A DNA stretch of 40,173 bases, taken from NCBI GenBank assembly GCA_018971835.1, contig JAGWZW010000026.1, forward strand, positions 1 through 40,173, given 5' to 3'. Positions 8,890-17,616 of this stretch are shown here, piece after piece. The notes beneath the pieces were generated by a model. That model had not been told where the DNA came from and did not search any database. It worked only from the letters and a program-made list of their open reading frames with translations. Source of the DNA: Alphaproteobacteria bacterium. GTDB lineage: Bacteria > Pseudomonadota > Alphaproteobacteria > Micropepsales > Micropepsaceae. Both the position numbers and the translations under genes were made by a program. Each line of letters begins with the position of its first letter. Position 1 is the first letter of the stretch.

Positions 8890-9339
8890 GGCCATCGCAC
8901 ACCTTCGTCGTTGCGATCAAATTCTTGAAGCGCCAAACAAAAACGCCGCCCTTCGGGGGCGGCGCTTCGGCTGGACGCAATTGTCGAGATAAGGCAGATA
9001 TGGGGTGTCAGCGGCACGCTTCAAGGGGCCAAAGAAGATTTCTCGAAAATAATTTGCCAGACTGTTTCGGTGGTCGCGTCACAGTCGCGCGCCACACCGG
9101 CAATTATCTGTCAATCGCCATCGCCGCGCGATCAAGTCAAGAGCGCGCCTAATCCGCTGCCACACCAGCAAAAACCTCCAAAACCGCCACGGAACAGATG
9201 GCGTCCGCTGCCCAACCAATGTCACGGGAGTGCGGAGCATAGTCGGTTACGCTTGATGCGGGGCCGGATCACAACCGGCTAGTGCCTGGGCACGGCTGAT
9301 CCATCCACCGCCAGGGGGCGTGAAGGAAGGAGTTCGACC
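8890..9339. other. 450-bp intergenic region before the DUF992 gene
   Basis: No convincing coding frame on either strand. It holds a GC-rich hairpin at 8944-8964 and, just before the next gene, a strong ribosome-binding site (GAAGGAAGGAG, ending about ten bases before ATG 9340). A short dyad GCCGG-N7-CCGGC sits near 9262-9280. The remainder is unremarkable; a small RNA cannot be excluded. Confidence 0.5.
8944..8964. terminator. GC hairpin with T-run only on the minus side
   Basis: CGCCGCCC pairs with GGGCGGCG across a five-base loop (8 bp stem). On the plus strand, where the dehydrogenase gene ends 55 bp upstream, there is no T-run after it. On the minus strand the stem is followed by TTTTTGTTT, the layout of an intrinsic terminator, but no minus-strand gene leads into it. 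It may end plus-strand transcription weakly or block antisense reads. Confidence 0.4.
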
Positions 9340-9861
9340 ATGTCGAAATTCAAACTGACCACCTGTGCCGCCGCCGTCGCACTCGGCGCGGCCTTCGCAC
9401 TTCCCGCCCAGGCCGCGGGCGTGAAGGTGGGCGTGCTGACCTGTCATGTCGCCAGCGGCTGGGGTTTCGTTCTCGGCTCGTCCAAACATCTGCTGTGCAA
9501 TTACCAGCCGCGCGGGCGCCATCCCGAACACTATAGCGGCACGATCGACAAATACGGCGTCGATGTCGGCTACACTGCCAGTTCCGTCATCATCTGGGGC
9601 GTGGTCGCGCCGACATCGGACACGAAACCGGGCGCCCTCGAAGGCGGTTACGGCGGGGTGACGGCGCAAGCCGGTGTCGGCCTCGGCGCCGGGGCCAATG
9701 TCCTGATCGGCGGCTTTGACAAATCCATCACGCTGCAGCCGCTCAGCATCGAAGGCGAGAAGGGCCTGAACGTCGCCGCCGGGATCGGGGCCCTCCGTCT
9801 CAAATACGTGGCGGCCGGCCCGGCACCGGCGTTCGACGAAGGCGAATCGCGCTCGCGATAG
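9340..9861 (+). CDS. Secreted DUF992 family protein
   Basis: A 173-residue exported protein. Residues 1-25 are a typical signal peptide (MSKFKLTTCAAAVALG..., cleavage near PAQA-AG). The mature part matches the DUF992 family: VGVLTCHVASGWGFVLGSSK, then C-N-Y-x-P, EHYSGTIDKYGVDVGYT and VIIWGVVAPT, followed by glycine-rich strands (GGYGGVTAQAGVGLGAGANVLIGG) ending in LSIEGEKGLNVAAGI. Two mature cysteines (in LTCHV and LLCNY) could form a disulfide. The family is almost restricted to alphaproteobacteria and has no assigned function that I know. It has its own ribosome-binding site and is convergent with the acetyltransferase-deacetylase gene. Confidence 0.88.
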   Translation: MSKFKLTTCAAAVALGAAFALPAQAAGVKVGVLTCHVASGWGFVLGSSKHLLCNYQPRGRHPEHYSGTIDKYGVDVGYTASSVIIWGVVAPTSDTKPGALEGGYGGVTAQAGVGLGAGANVLIGGFDKSITLQPLSIEGEKGLNVAAGIGALRLKYVAAGPAPAFDEGESRSR

Positions 9862-9881
9862 CTGGCGCGGCGGACCATCGC

Positions 9882-11645
9882 TCACCGCGCCGCTGTTCGA
9901 CGCTGTGGCGGCGCGGTGGGTGATGCCGTGGCATTCTTCAGGACAGCGGAAAACAGCGCCGCGGCGTTCTGGCCCAGCGTGCGCGTGCGATAGCCGCCTT
10001 CCTGGATAAAGGCTGTCGGCCGGCCGAACGCGGCCAGCATCCGCCCCAGCGTGGCGAAGTCCGCAGGCCTGAGCTTCCAGGTACCGGTAGGATCGGCGGC
10101 AGCGGTATCGAAGCCCAGCGCCACTACGAGATAATGCGGATCGAACTTGGCGATGCGCGCCGAGGCGGTGCGCACCGCCCGGAAGAAATCCTCGATGCTC
10201 GCGTCCTCGCGCAGCGGCAGGTTGAGATTGAAGCCCGCGCCTTCGCCCTCGCCCGTCTCTTCGGCAAAACCGGTGAAATAGGGATAGGCGAAACTGGGAT
10301 GGCCGTGGATCGAGATCGTCAACACATCGTTGCGGGCATAGAAGATGTCCTGCGTGCCGTTGCCGTGATGATAATCGACATCGAGCACCGCCACGCGGCC
10401 GAAGCGCGACAGGTAGTTGGCCGCGATCGCGGCGTTGTTCAGATAGCAGAAGCCGCCGAAGGCGCGACGCTCGGCATGATGGCCGGGCGGACGCACCAGC
10501 GCATAGGCGAAGCGGCGCTCCTCGAGGCAAAGCCGCGCCGCCGTCAGCGCGCAATCGGCGGCGCGACGGGCGGCCGGCCAGCAGTTGGCGTTGATCGGCG
10601 TGAAGGTGTCGATACAGAAATAACCGGCCAGCAGCGCCAGCTCCTTGGGCGGGCGTTCGCGGTTGCGGATGGGGAAGACGTAAGGATAGGTGCTCTTGCC
10701 CGGCGGCATCGAGGCCGAGCAGCGGCGGATGAAATCCACCAGCGCGCGATCGTGCACCGCCGTGACGTGATGATCGGCAAAGCGCTGCACCGCGACGCGT
10801 TCGAGCGGCACGCGGGCCTTCAGCCCCTCCAGGATCGAGGAAATGCGCACCGGCGCCTCCACATAACCGCGCTCGCGCACATGGAAGATTTCGTGGCCCT
10901 CGTTGACGACGATCGGCAGCGCACAATGATCGAGCGGCGGCGGCGGGTTCACTTTGGCCTTCTCGGGCCGCGCCAGACGCACCGGATCGTCGCGGATCGA
11001 GCGTAGCACCCTGGCGTTGTATTCGGGCGTGCAGAGCGCGCCGTATCGGCGCTCCAGCAGCGCACGCATGACCCCGGATGCCAGCTTGCGGCTCAGGCTT
11101 TGGGCGATGCCGCAGCCGTCGAACATCAGATGCGGCGGGCAGGTGTCGTTTCCGCTCAGCGGCGTCTCGTAACCCGTGCCGGTGACCGGGAAGGCCCCGA
11201 AGCGGGAATAGAATGCCAGACGCTTACGGTTCTCCTCCAGCTTTTCAGGCCCGAGGTCGCAGAGCATCGGATCCGCCGGCAGGCATTCGAAGAACAGCGT
11301 GAGCCCCATACCCGCCGCGATCTCACGCAGGCGCTGGTAGAGCGCACCGCCCACGCCGCCGCCGTCGCGCGCCGGCGGCACCGCCAGAAAATCGAGGAAC
11401 AGAAAGGACGGCGTGACGAAGCGGTAGGCGAGGATGCAGCCGCGCAGACGTTCGTGCGCATCCTCGGCAATCAGCACCATTGGCGCCATGCCGCGCGTGC
11501 CCGGCCGGGCCAGCCTGTCCGCCAGGCCGGTGATGTCGTTGGCGTTCGCCGTGGGAAACTGCGCGGCGAGGATGCGCTCGACCTCCGCCAGCGCCCTGGC
11601 GTTGGCCGGCGTAAAACCATCGGCAACCCGTCTGATGCGGAACAT
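9882..11645 (-). CDS. Fusion: N-terminal GNAT-like domain + C-terminal histone-deacetylase-family amidohydrolase
   Basis: A 587-residue cytoplasmic protein. Residues 1-160 look like a GNAT N-acetyltransferase (MVLIAEDAHERLRGCILAYR, then the acceptor-CoA region with VPPARDGGGVGGALYQRL at about 89-106, then AFYSRFGAFPVTGTGYE). Residues 240-570 are a zinc deacetylase of the HDAC / acetylpolyamine amidohydrolase family: catalytic His389-His390 in RPPGHHAERR, zinc ligands Asp424 and His426 in LDVDYHHGNGTQD, third ligand Asp513 in GFDTAAADPTGTW, and the transition-state Tyr552 in QEGGYRT. All deacetylase catalytic residues are present. The GNAT pantetheine loop (RDGGGVGG) departs from the canonical Q/R-x-x-G-x-G/A. 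Substrate could be a polyamine, a small molecule or a protein lysine. A SPOR-domain gene lies 40 bp upstream on the same strand. Confidence 0.85.
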   Translation of the reverse strand: MFRIRRVADGFTPANARALAEVERILAAQFPTANANDITGLADRLARPGTRGMAPMVLIAEDAHERLRGCILAYRFVTPSFLFLDFLAVPPARDGGGVGGALYQRLREIAAGMGLTLFFECLPADPMLCDLGPEKLEENRKRLAFYSRFGAFPVTGTGYETPLSGNDTCPPHLMFDGCGIAQSLSRKLASGVMRALLERRYGALCTPEYNARVLRSIRDDPVRLARPEKAKVNPPPPLDHCALPIVVNEGHEIFHVRERGYVEAPVRISSILEGLKARVPLERVAVQRFADHHVTAVHDRALVDFIRRCSASMPPGKSTYPYVFPIRNRERPPKELALLAGYFCIDTFTPINANCWPAARRAADCALTAARLCLEERRFAYALVRPPGHHAERRAFGGFCYLNNAAIAANYLSRFGRVAVLDVDYHHGNGTQDIFYARNDVLTISIHGHPSFAYPYFTGFAEETGEGEGAGFNLNLPLREDASIEDFFRAVRTASARIAKFDPHYLVVALGFDTAAADPTGTWKLRPADFATLGRMLAAFGRPTAFIQEGGYRTRTLGQNAAALFSAVLKNATASPTAPPQRRTAAR

Positions 11646-11685
11646 CGCAGCACCGCCGGTCTGCTTTCAACCGAACGGCGGAATG

Positions 11686-12093
11686 TTAGTCCCTGACCGG
11701 GATGCAGGCGAGGCCGCGGGCCTTCAGCCGGCCACAGAGCATCTGGGGACTTTCCGTCGCGCCTGCGCGCAGACGATAGAAGCGCCCGCGCCCCGGCAGG
11801 TCCACCGCGACGATCTCGGGCATCAAGCCGGCGAACAGCCGCGGCGCCGCACCGGCCATGCGGTTCCACTGCTGCGCGGCCACCGTCTCGTCGCGATAGG
11901 CGCCGAGCTGGATTTCCGCGCCCTTGTCGGTGATTGCGGGAAGCGGCGGCAGGATCGAAGGCCTGAGCGCCGGAATCTCGGCCTCCACGCCGTAGCTGGC
12001 CGGGATCACGCGCGGCGGCGCAGGCGGCACTGAGGCCGCCCCCGCCAGCAGCGAGGCCGCGAATACCACCGGAAGGACATGAGCCTTGCGCAT
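11686..12093 (-). CDS. Exported SPOR-domain protein
   Basis: A 135-residue protein with a signal peptide (residues 1-20, MRKAHVLPVVFAASLLAGAA), a proline-rich linker (to about residue 55) and a C-terminal SPOR-like domain. The domain begins AEIQLGAYRDETVAAQQWNRM and ends FYRLRAGATESPQMLCGRLK with ACIPVRD, the usual layout of SPOR repeats that bind denuded septal peptidoglycan. The two cysteines (MLCGRL and LACIPV) occupy positions often found in SPOR domains. It precedes the GNAT-deacetylase gene by 40 bp and follows pseC by 64 bp, all minus strand. No transmembrane anchor besides the signal is visible, so it should be periplasmic. Confidence 0.8.
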   Translation of the reverse strand: MRKAHVLPVVFAASLLAGAASVPPAPPRVIPASYGVEAEIPALRPSILPPLPAITDKGAEIQLGAYRDETVAAQQWNRMAGAAPRLFAGLMPEIVAVDLPGRGRFYRLRAGATESPQMLCGRLKARGLACIPVRD

Positions 12094-12157
12094 GGCCGCA
12101 TTTTGCGCCGATTCGCGGAACCGGAAGCGCCAGGCGATGCAAAAGCTGGGGAAAAGT

Positions 12158-13303
12158 TCAATCCAGTTCGGCCACCGCCTCCACCACGCGGGCTACGTCG
12201 CTGCGGCTCATGGCCGGGAACATGGGCAGGGTCAGGATATGCTCGGCCGCTTCTTCCGCTACCGGGCAAAGGCCGGGGCCGTAACCACGTTCGCGGTAGA
12301 AGGTCATCAGATGCACCGGGCCGTAATGCACGTTGACGCCGATGCCATGTCCGCGCAGGCGCCTGAAGGCCGCGCCGCGATCGATCTTGGGGGCGAGCCG
12401 CACAACATAAAGATGGTAGGCGTGCTCGCGGCCCTCGCGCTGCGCCAGCGGCGTGGCGTGGGGAACCTCGGCGAAAGCCTTGGCGTAAGCGGCCGCTACG
12501 GCGCGGCGCGCGAGCAGCCACTCCGGCAGGCGCAGCAGCTGCGCCATGCCCAGCGCGCATTGCACGTCCGGCAAGCGATAATTGTAGCCCAGCTCCACCA
12601 TGTCGTAGGCGAAGGTGCCGGCGGCATCGCGCGCGCGGTGATCGCTGTCGATGCCGTGGTTGCGGAAGCGCCGCATATGAGCGGCCATCTCCGCATTCTC
12701 CGTCAGGCACATGCCGCCTTCGCAGGTGGTCAGGTGCTTTACCGGATGGAAGGAAAAGCAGGAGATGTCGGCCAGCGTACCCACCTTGCGGCCATTGTAG
12801 GTCGCACCCGGGGCATGGCAGGCATCGGCAACGATCGGAAGGCCGGGCGCCGCGGCGCGCAAGGCATCGTAGTCCGCGGGCTGGCCCGCGTAATCGACGG
12901 CGACGATCGCCTTGGTGCGCGGCGTGATCCGTGCGGCGACGGATTTGGGATCGATCAGCAGCGTGTCGGCTTCGACATCGGCAAAGACCGGCGTGGCCCC
13001 TTCATAGACCGCGGCATTGGCGGAGGCGGCGAAGGTCAGCGCCGGCACGATCACCTCGTCGCCGGGACCGACGCCGATCCCGCGCATGGCGGCGTGCAGC
13101 GCCGCGGTGCCACTGTTGACCGCCACGCCATGCGCGGCGCCACAGAAGCGGGCGAAGGCGTTCTCGAACTGCGCCACGCGCGGGCCGGTGGTCAGCCAGT
13201 CCGAACACAAAGCCTCGACCACCGCCTTGATATCAGCATCGCCGATCTGCTGACGGCCATAGGGAAGGAAGCGCGGCACGGCAGGAACATCGCGATCAGG
13301 CAT
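12158..13303 (-). CDS. pseC: UDP-4-amino-4,6-dideoxy-N-acetyl-altrosamine transaminase PseC
   Basis: A PLP-dependent aminotransferase of the DegT/DnrJ/EryC1 family, 381 residues, second step of pseudaminic acid synthesis: it aminates the 4-keto sugar made by PseB. The N-terminal RFLPYGRQQIGDADIKAV, the sugar-aminotransferase signature TTGPRVAQFENAFA, the DYAGQPADYDALR segment and the PLP lysine Lys189 in SFHPVKHLTTCEGG are all present. The start ATG 13303 overlaps the last eight bases of pseB (ATGCCTGA), so the two are translationally coupled. The remaining genes of the pathway (pseH, pseG, pseI, pseF) are not in the window. A related sugar aminotransferase for lipopolysaccharide (for example of the perosamine type) is the alternative, but pairing with pseB favours PseC. 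Confidence 0.9.
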   Translation of the reverse strand: MPDRDVPAVPRFLPYGRQQIGDADIKAVVEALCSDWLTTGPRVAQFENAFARFCGAAHGVAVNSGTAALHAAMRGIGVGPGDEVIVPALTFAASANAAVYEGATPVFADVEADTLLIDPKSVAARITPRTKAIVAVDYAGQPADYDALRAAAPGLPIVADACHAPGATYNGRKVGTLADISCFSFHPVKHLTTCEGGMCLTENAEMAAHMRRFRNHGIDSDHRARDAAGTFAYDMVELGYNYRLPDVQCALGMAQLLRLPEWLLARRAVAAAYAKAFAEVPHATPLAQREGREHAYHLYVVRLAPKIDRGAAFRRLRGHGIGVNVHYGPVHLMTFYRERGYGPGLCPVAEEAAEHILTLPMFPAMSRSDVARVVEAVAELD

Positions 13304-14384
13304 AGGCCAGCTCGATCAGCTGCTGCAGGCCGCGCACATCGAGCTGTTCGGGATTGGTTTCGCTCGAGTAGGAGAAGCCTTCCGTCACCGGCCTGGCGCC
13401 GGAATTGAGATAGGCCTCGCGCGAGGCGCTGGCGAAACTGGCCAGGATCACGTAGCGATCGTCCAGCTCGACGGTGGAATGCGCATCATCTGCCGGAACC
13501 ATCGTCTCGTGCAGCTTCTCGCCGGGGCGGATGCCCACGACATGCTGGCCCAGCTTGGGCTCGATCAGCCGCGCCAGGTCGGTGATGGTCGTGGAGGGAA
13601 TCTTGGGCACGAAGATCTCGCCGCCGCGCGTCATCTTCATGCTGGAGAGCACGAAATTCACGCCTTGGCTCAGCGTGATCCAGAAGCGGGTCATGCGGGT
13701 ATCGGTGATCGGCAGGCTTTCGGCGCCATCGGCCGCCAGCTTCTTGAAGAACGGCACCACCGAGCCGCGCGAGCCCATGACGTTGCCGTAGCGCACCACC
13801 GAAAAGCGCGTGCCATCAGCGCCGGAGAGGTTGTTGGCGGCGACGAAAATCTTGTCGGAGGCGAGCTTGGAGGCGCCGTAGAGATTGACCGGGTTGGCCG
13901 CCTTGTCGGTGGACAGCGCCACCACCTTCTTCACGTTGCGGCGCAGCGCCGCGTAAACCAGATTCTCCGCGCCAAAAACGTTGGTGCGGATACATTCGAA
14001 GGGGTTGTATTCCGCGGTCGGCACCTGCTTCATCGCCGCGGCATGGATCACGTAATCGATATCGCGCAAGGCCAGGTCGAGCCGGTCGCGGTCGCGCACG
14101 TCGCCGATGAAATAACGCATGAAGGGATAGTCCTGCTGCGAAAATTCCTGCGCCATTTCGAACTGCTTCAGCTCGTCGCGCGAAAAGATGACGATACGGC
14201 GCGGCTTGTAGCGCGCGATCACCGTCTTGACGAAATGCTTGCCGAACGAGCCGGTGCCGCCGGTAATCAGAACCGCCTTGTCGTTCAGGTCGAGCCAGGG
14301 CTGCGAAAAGTCGCGAAACGGGCTGGCGGCGGGCGCCGATGACACGAACGGGTCGCTGGCACGGACGGCGGCGGACATGCTCAT
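13296..14384 (-). CDS. pseB: UDP-N-acetylglucosamine 4,6-dehydratase (inverting) PseB
   Basis: A short-chain dehydrogenase-fold enzyme of 362 residues that converts UDP-GlcNAc to UDP-2-acetamido-2,6-dideoxy-L-arabino-hexos-4-ulose. Motifs: NAD(P)-binding ITGGTGSFGKHFVKTVI (about residues 41-57), GDVRDRDRLD, the catalytic HAAAMKQVPTAEYNPFEC and STDKAANPVNLYGASKLASD with the Y-x-x-x-K pair. It has about 40 extra N-terminal residues, Ser/Ala-rich, before the conserved core. ATG 14384 is supported by AAAGGA seven bases upstream; a longer frame upstream has no comparable signal. The product feeds pseudaminic acid, the nonulosonic acid often placed on flagellin or surface polysaccharide. It overlaps pseC by eight bases and diverges from galU. 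Confidence 0.93.
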   Translation of the reverse strand: MSMSAAVRASDPFVSSAPAASPFRDFSQPWLDLNDKAVLITGGTGSFGKHFVKTVIARYKPRRIVIFSRDELKQFEMAQEFSQQDYPFMRYFIGDVRDRDRLDLALRDIDYVIHAAAMKQVPTAEYNPFECIRTNVFGAENLVYAALRRNVKKVVALSTDKAANPVNLYGASKLASDKIFVAANNLSGADGTRFSVVRYGNVMGSRGSVVPFFKKLAADGAESLPITDTRMTRFWITLSQGVNFVLSSMKMTRGGEIFVPKIPSTTITDLARLIEPKLGQHVVGIRPGEKLHETMVPADDAHSTVELDDRYVILASFASASREAYLNSGARPVTEGFSYSSETNPEQLDVRGLQQLIELAYA

Positions 14385-14625
14385 GGGGCAATCCTTTTGT
14401 TCTGCCGCAGTGTCGCCAAACGTCGTTAACAAGTGGTTCCGTCAACGCGGAAAATTCTGCATGCCTGTCGCGCGGACGGTTGGCCGCATGCCGCGCATCT
14501 GTGGAAATTCTGTGACTGGCCAAACGCTTAGCGCCGGAGCCGGAAGCGGACCGTGGACGCTGGGGCCGCGACCGGCTATGTAGAGCCTCACCATTCTTTC
14601 CCGAGCCCCAGCCGAACGGAATCCC

Positions 14626-15507
14626 ATGACAGCCCATCGCCCCGTCCGCAAAGCCGTCCTGCCGGTTGCCGGCATGGGCACACGCTTCCTGCCTGCCACC
14701 AAAGCCGTCCCCAAGGAGATGCTGCCGGTGGTGGACAAGCCCGTAGTGCAGTACGCCGTCGAAGAGGCGATGGAGGCGGGCATCGAGCAGTTCGTCTTCG
14801 TCACCGGCCGCGGCAAGGCGATCATCGAGGATCATTTCGATCACGCCTACGAGTTGGAGGCGCTGCTCAAGGAGCGCGGCAAGACGCTGGAGTTGAACGG
14901 CCTGCTCGAAGACCTGCCGGCCAGCGGCTCGGTCAGCTTCACGCGCCAGCAATCGCCGCTCGGCCTCGGCCATGCGGTGTGGTGCGCGCGCCATTTGGTG
15001 GGCGACGAACCTTTCGCCGTGCTGCTGCCGGACGACCTGATGATCGGCAAGCCTGGCGCGATGGCACAGATGATGAAAGCCTACAACAGCAACGGCGGCG
15101 GCGTGATTGTGGCGGCCGAGGAAAAACCGCTCGAGGAGGTCAGCCGCTACGGCGTGATCGCGCCGGGGGCAACCAAAGGCAATGCCACCGAAGTCAAGGG
15201 CGTGATCGAAAAGCCGAAAATGGAAGAGGCACCCTCGCGCCTCTGCATCATCGGCCGCTACATCCTGCAGCCGGAAATCTTCCATGAACTCGACCGCAAG
15301 GAAAAAGGCACCGGCGGCGAAATCCAGCTCACCGACTCGATGGCGCGCCTGATCGGGCGCATGCCCTTCCACGCCGTCAGGACCGATTGCGCGCGCTACG
15401 ATTGCGGTAACAAGGTGGGCTATCTGGAAGCCAACATCGCCGTGGGCCTTGAGCGGCCGGACATCGCCCCGGCGCTCAAGGACATGCTCAAAGGGTTGAG
15501 GCTCTAG
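14626..15507 (+). CDS. galU: UTP--glucose-1-phosphate uridylyltransferase
   Basis: Makes UDP-glucose from UTP and glucose-1-phosphate, a precursor for surface polysaccharides. The 293-residue protein is full length: N-terminal nucleotide-binding loop LPVAGMGTRFLPATKAVPKE (about residues 12-31), LPVVDKPVVQYAVEEA, the metal-binding PDD in AVLLPDDLMIG, GVIEKPKMEEAPS, and the C-terminal YDCGNKVGYLEANI. It sits divergent from pseB across 241 bp, a reasonable context with other nucleotide-sugar genes. Its TAG stop (15505-15507) shares the palindrome CTAG with the dsbD stop on the opposite strand, so the two convergent genes overlap by four bases and have no room for a terminator between them. Confidence 0.96.
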   Translation: MTAHRPVRKAVLPVAGMGTRFLPATKAVPKEMLPVVDKPVVQYAVEEAMEAGIEQFVFVTGRGKAIIEDHFDHAYELEALLKERGKTLELNGLLEDLPASGSVSFTRQQSPLGLGHAVWCARHLVGDEPFAVLLPDDLMIGKPGAMAQMMKAYNSNGGGVIVAAEEKPLEEVSRYGVIAPGATKGNATEVKGVIEKPKMEEAPSRLCIIGRYILQPEIFHELDRKEKGTGGEIQLTDSMARLIGRMPFHAVRTDCARYDCGNKVGYLEANIAVGLERPDIAPALKDMLKGLRL

Positions 15508-17600
15508 CGCGCCGCCACGCGGTTGGGGCGCAAGGATTTCAGCGCCGCCAGCACCGTATCGGGCGTGAGAATCTGCGGCAGCACCTGGGGCGCCGAGGCC
15601 CCGTTCGCCGGATAGAGCAGATAGAGCGGCACGCCGGCGCGGCCGAACTGCGCCAGTTGGGCGGTAATGGCGCCGTCATGGCTGGTCCAATCGCCCTTCA
15701 TGAGCACCACGCCGCTCTTGGTCAGTGCGCTTTCCACCGCGGGATCGTCCAGTGCCACGCGCTCGTTGACCAGACACGTCACGCACCACGCCGCGCCGAA
15801 ATCGACCAGCACCGGCTTGCCTGCCGCACGCGCCTCGGCCACCGCTTTGACCGACCAAGGCTGCCAGCCCCCGGTGCGCGCCGCATGGGCCGGCGCCACG
15901 GGAAGATTGAAGCCCAGCACCAGCAGCGCAATGGCGCCCGCGATGCCCACGCCCAGGCGCAGCTTTTCGGGCAGGTGCCGCAGGAGCCAGAACACGAAGA
16001 CAAGACCAAGCCCGATCGACAGCGCCCAGGCCAGACCGGCGGGCCCCGTCTCCTGCGTCAGCACCCAGAGCAGCCAGATCGCGGTGGCAAACATCGGGAA
16101 GGCCAGGAATTCCTTGAAGCGCACCATCCAGTTGCCCGGTTTGGGCACCAGCCGCACCAGCGCAGGCGTGAAGGCCAGCGCCGTAAAGGGCAGCGCAAAG
16201 CCGATACCCAGCGCCAGGAACACCGCCGCCGCCGAGAGCCCATCCTGCGTCAGCGCATAGCCGAGCGCCGTGCCCATGAACGGCGCGGTGCACGGGCTGG
16301 CCACCAGTACGGCCAGCGCGCCGGTGAAGAACGCGCCCTTGCCGCCACCACCGCTCGCCAGATTGCTGCCGAGACCGGCCAGGCTGAGCGGCACTTCAAA
16401 GGCGCCGAGCAGGTTGAGCCCGATCGCGGCCATCAGCAGCGCCAAGATCAGCACGACCGTGGGCGATTGCAGCTGGAAGCCCCAGCCGATGGCCGAGCCG
16501 GCCGCCTTCAGCGCCAGCAGCGTTCCGGCGATGGCGCCGAAGGTGGCCAGCACGCCAATGAAATAATAGACGCCGTCGCGGCGCAGTTCCGAGACATCGC
16601 CGGCCGAGCGCGTCAGCGCCATCGCCTTCATGGAGAGGATCGGCAGGACACAGGGCATCAGGTTCAAGATCAACCCGCCGGCGAAAGCCATCAGCGCGGC
16701 CGCCAGGAATCCGTTCACTGCGCCGCCATCGGCCTTTTGTGGCAGCGCCGCTACAGATGCGGCCGCCACCGGCACCGCCGCGCCCGGCCTGGCGGCGATG
16801 ACGAAAGCGCCCCGCCCTTTTACCGTCAGCACGCCGGCGAGTTGATCGAAAGCATGGGGGTGGCGGGCGCGCGCCAACGTCACCGAAACGGTGTCGCCAT
16901 TCACCGCCACGCGCGGCGCCACCGCATCATTGACCACGCGCAGCGTGGCGGGGAAGAACTGCACGTCATCTGCCGACACGCCCCGGAGCGCCGCATCGCG
17001 CATGGTCACGGTGAGTTCGCGTTTGCCGCTGGCAAACACGGCGCTTCCGGCAAAGCTGCGGGGCAGCGCCGCGCGCGCCGCGGCAAACAGCGCCGCATTG
17101 CCGGAAGGCTTGTTCAGATCGAAGGCGATGGTGGCGTTTTCCGGCACGCACATCTGCTGGCACGCCAGCCACGACACCGTGGCCTTCGCCGCCGCCCCAC
17201 CGATTTTCGCATCCGCCGCCACCGCCAGCGGCACCAGCATCGTCGAGGCGCCGGTATAGCCGTAATCGACGATGGGCCCGGTCATCAGGCGCTCGGGCAC
17301 CGGCCACTGGATATCGCCCGCGCTCACGCCGGCCGGCAGGTTCCATGAAATCGCGGTGGGCAGTCCCGTCTCGCCCGGATTGACCCAATAAGTGTGCCAG
17401 CCCGGCTGTACCACCTGATGGATCGCCAGCCACACCGTCGCGCCCGGCCGGGCCGGCGCCTCGAGCGCCGCCGAGACCGCGACATGGTTGGCCGCGGGCG
17501 CATCGCCGGCGAGGCTGCGGTTCGCAACCGGCAGGAAGGACAGCGAAAACGCCAGAGCAGCGAAAAGAGCAACACGCTTGAACGGACCCATCGGCCTCAA
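15504..17600 (-). CDS. dsbD: Protein-disulfide reductase DsbD (ScsB-like)
   Basis: DsbD carries electrons from cytoplasmic thioredoxin across the inner membrane to periplasmic thiol proteins. The 698-residue protein has a signal peptide (to about residue 31), a long N-terminal periplasmic region with a Cys147-Cys151 pair in LACQQMCVPE, an eight-to-nine-segment membrane domain (about 295-570) with the paired transmembrane cysteines Cys317 (NLMPCVLPIL) and Cys437 (VASPCTAPFMG), and a C-terminal thioredoxin domain with Cys606-Cys609 (AAWCVTCLVNE). All six redox cysteines are present. The region between residues 50 and 270 is larger than in E. coli DsbD, as in ScsB. It is the last gene of the minus-strand series that begins with the tlpA-like gene at 23229, 16 bp after apbE; its obvious clients are the two TlpA-like proteins encoded upstream. 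Confidence 0.92.
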   Translation of the reverse strand: MRPMGPFKRVALFAALAFSLSFLPVANRSLAGDAPAANHVAVSAALEAPARPGATVWLAIHQVVQPGWHTYWVNPGETGLPTAISWNLPAGVSAGDIQWPVPERLMTGPIVDYGYTGASTMLVPLAVAADAKIGGAAAKATVSWLACQQMCVPENATIAFDLNKPSGNAALFAAARAALPRSFAGSAVFASGKRELTVTMRDAALRGVSADDVQFFPATLRVVNDAVAPRVAVNGDTVSVTLARARHPHAFDQLAGVLTVKGRGAFVIAARPGAAVPVAAASVAALPQKADGGAVNGFLAAALMAFAGGLILNLMPCVLPILSMKAMALTRSAGDVSELRRDGVYYFIGVLATFGAIAGTLLALKAAGSAIGWGFQLQSPTVVLILALLMAAIGLNLLGAFEVPLSLAGLGSNLASGGGGKGAFFTGALAVLVASPCTAPFMGTALGYALTQDGLSAAAVFLALGIGFALPFTALAFTPALVRLVPKPGNWMVRFKEFLAFPMFATAIWLLWVLTQETGPAGLAWALSIGLGLVFVFWLLRHLPEKLRLGVGIAGAIALLVLGFNLPVAPAHAARTGGWQPWSVKAVAEARAAGKPVLVDFGAAWCVTCLVNERVALDDPAVESALTKSGVVLMKGDWTSHDGAITAQLAQFGRAGVPLYLLYPANGASAPQVLPQILTPDTVLAALKSLRPNRVAAR

Positions 17601-17616
17601 CCCAGTTTGAGTTATT

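Noticed and set aside
8890..9339. A small coding gene in the 450-bp gap
   Set aside because: The open frames here are continuations of shadow frames without start signals or recognisable sequence.
14385..14625. CtrA-like half site or a small gene between pseB and galU
   Set aside because: TTAACAAGTGGTTCC matches only part of the site and no short frame with a ribosome-binding site is present; I treat it as an ordinary divergent promoter region.
15657..17348. A plus-strand open frame of about 560 codons
   Set aside because: It is antisense to dsbD, whose six redox cysteines and membrane segments are unmistakable; the translation is Arg/Gln/His-rich.
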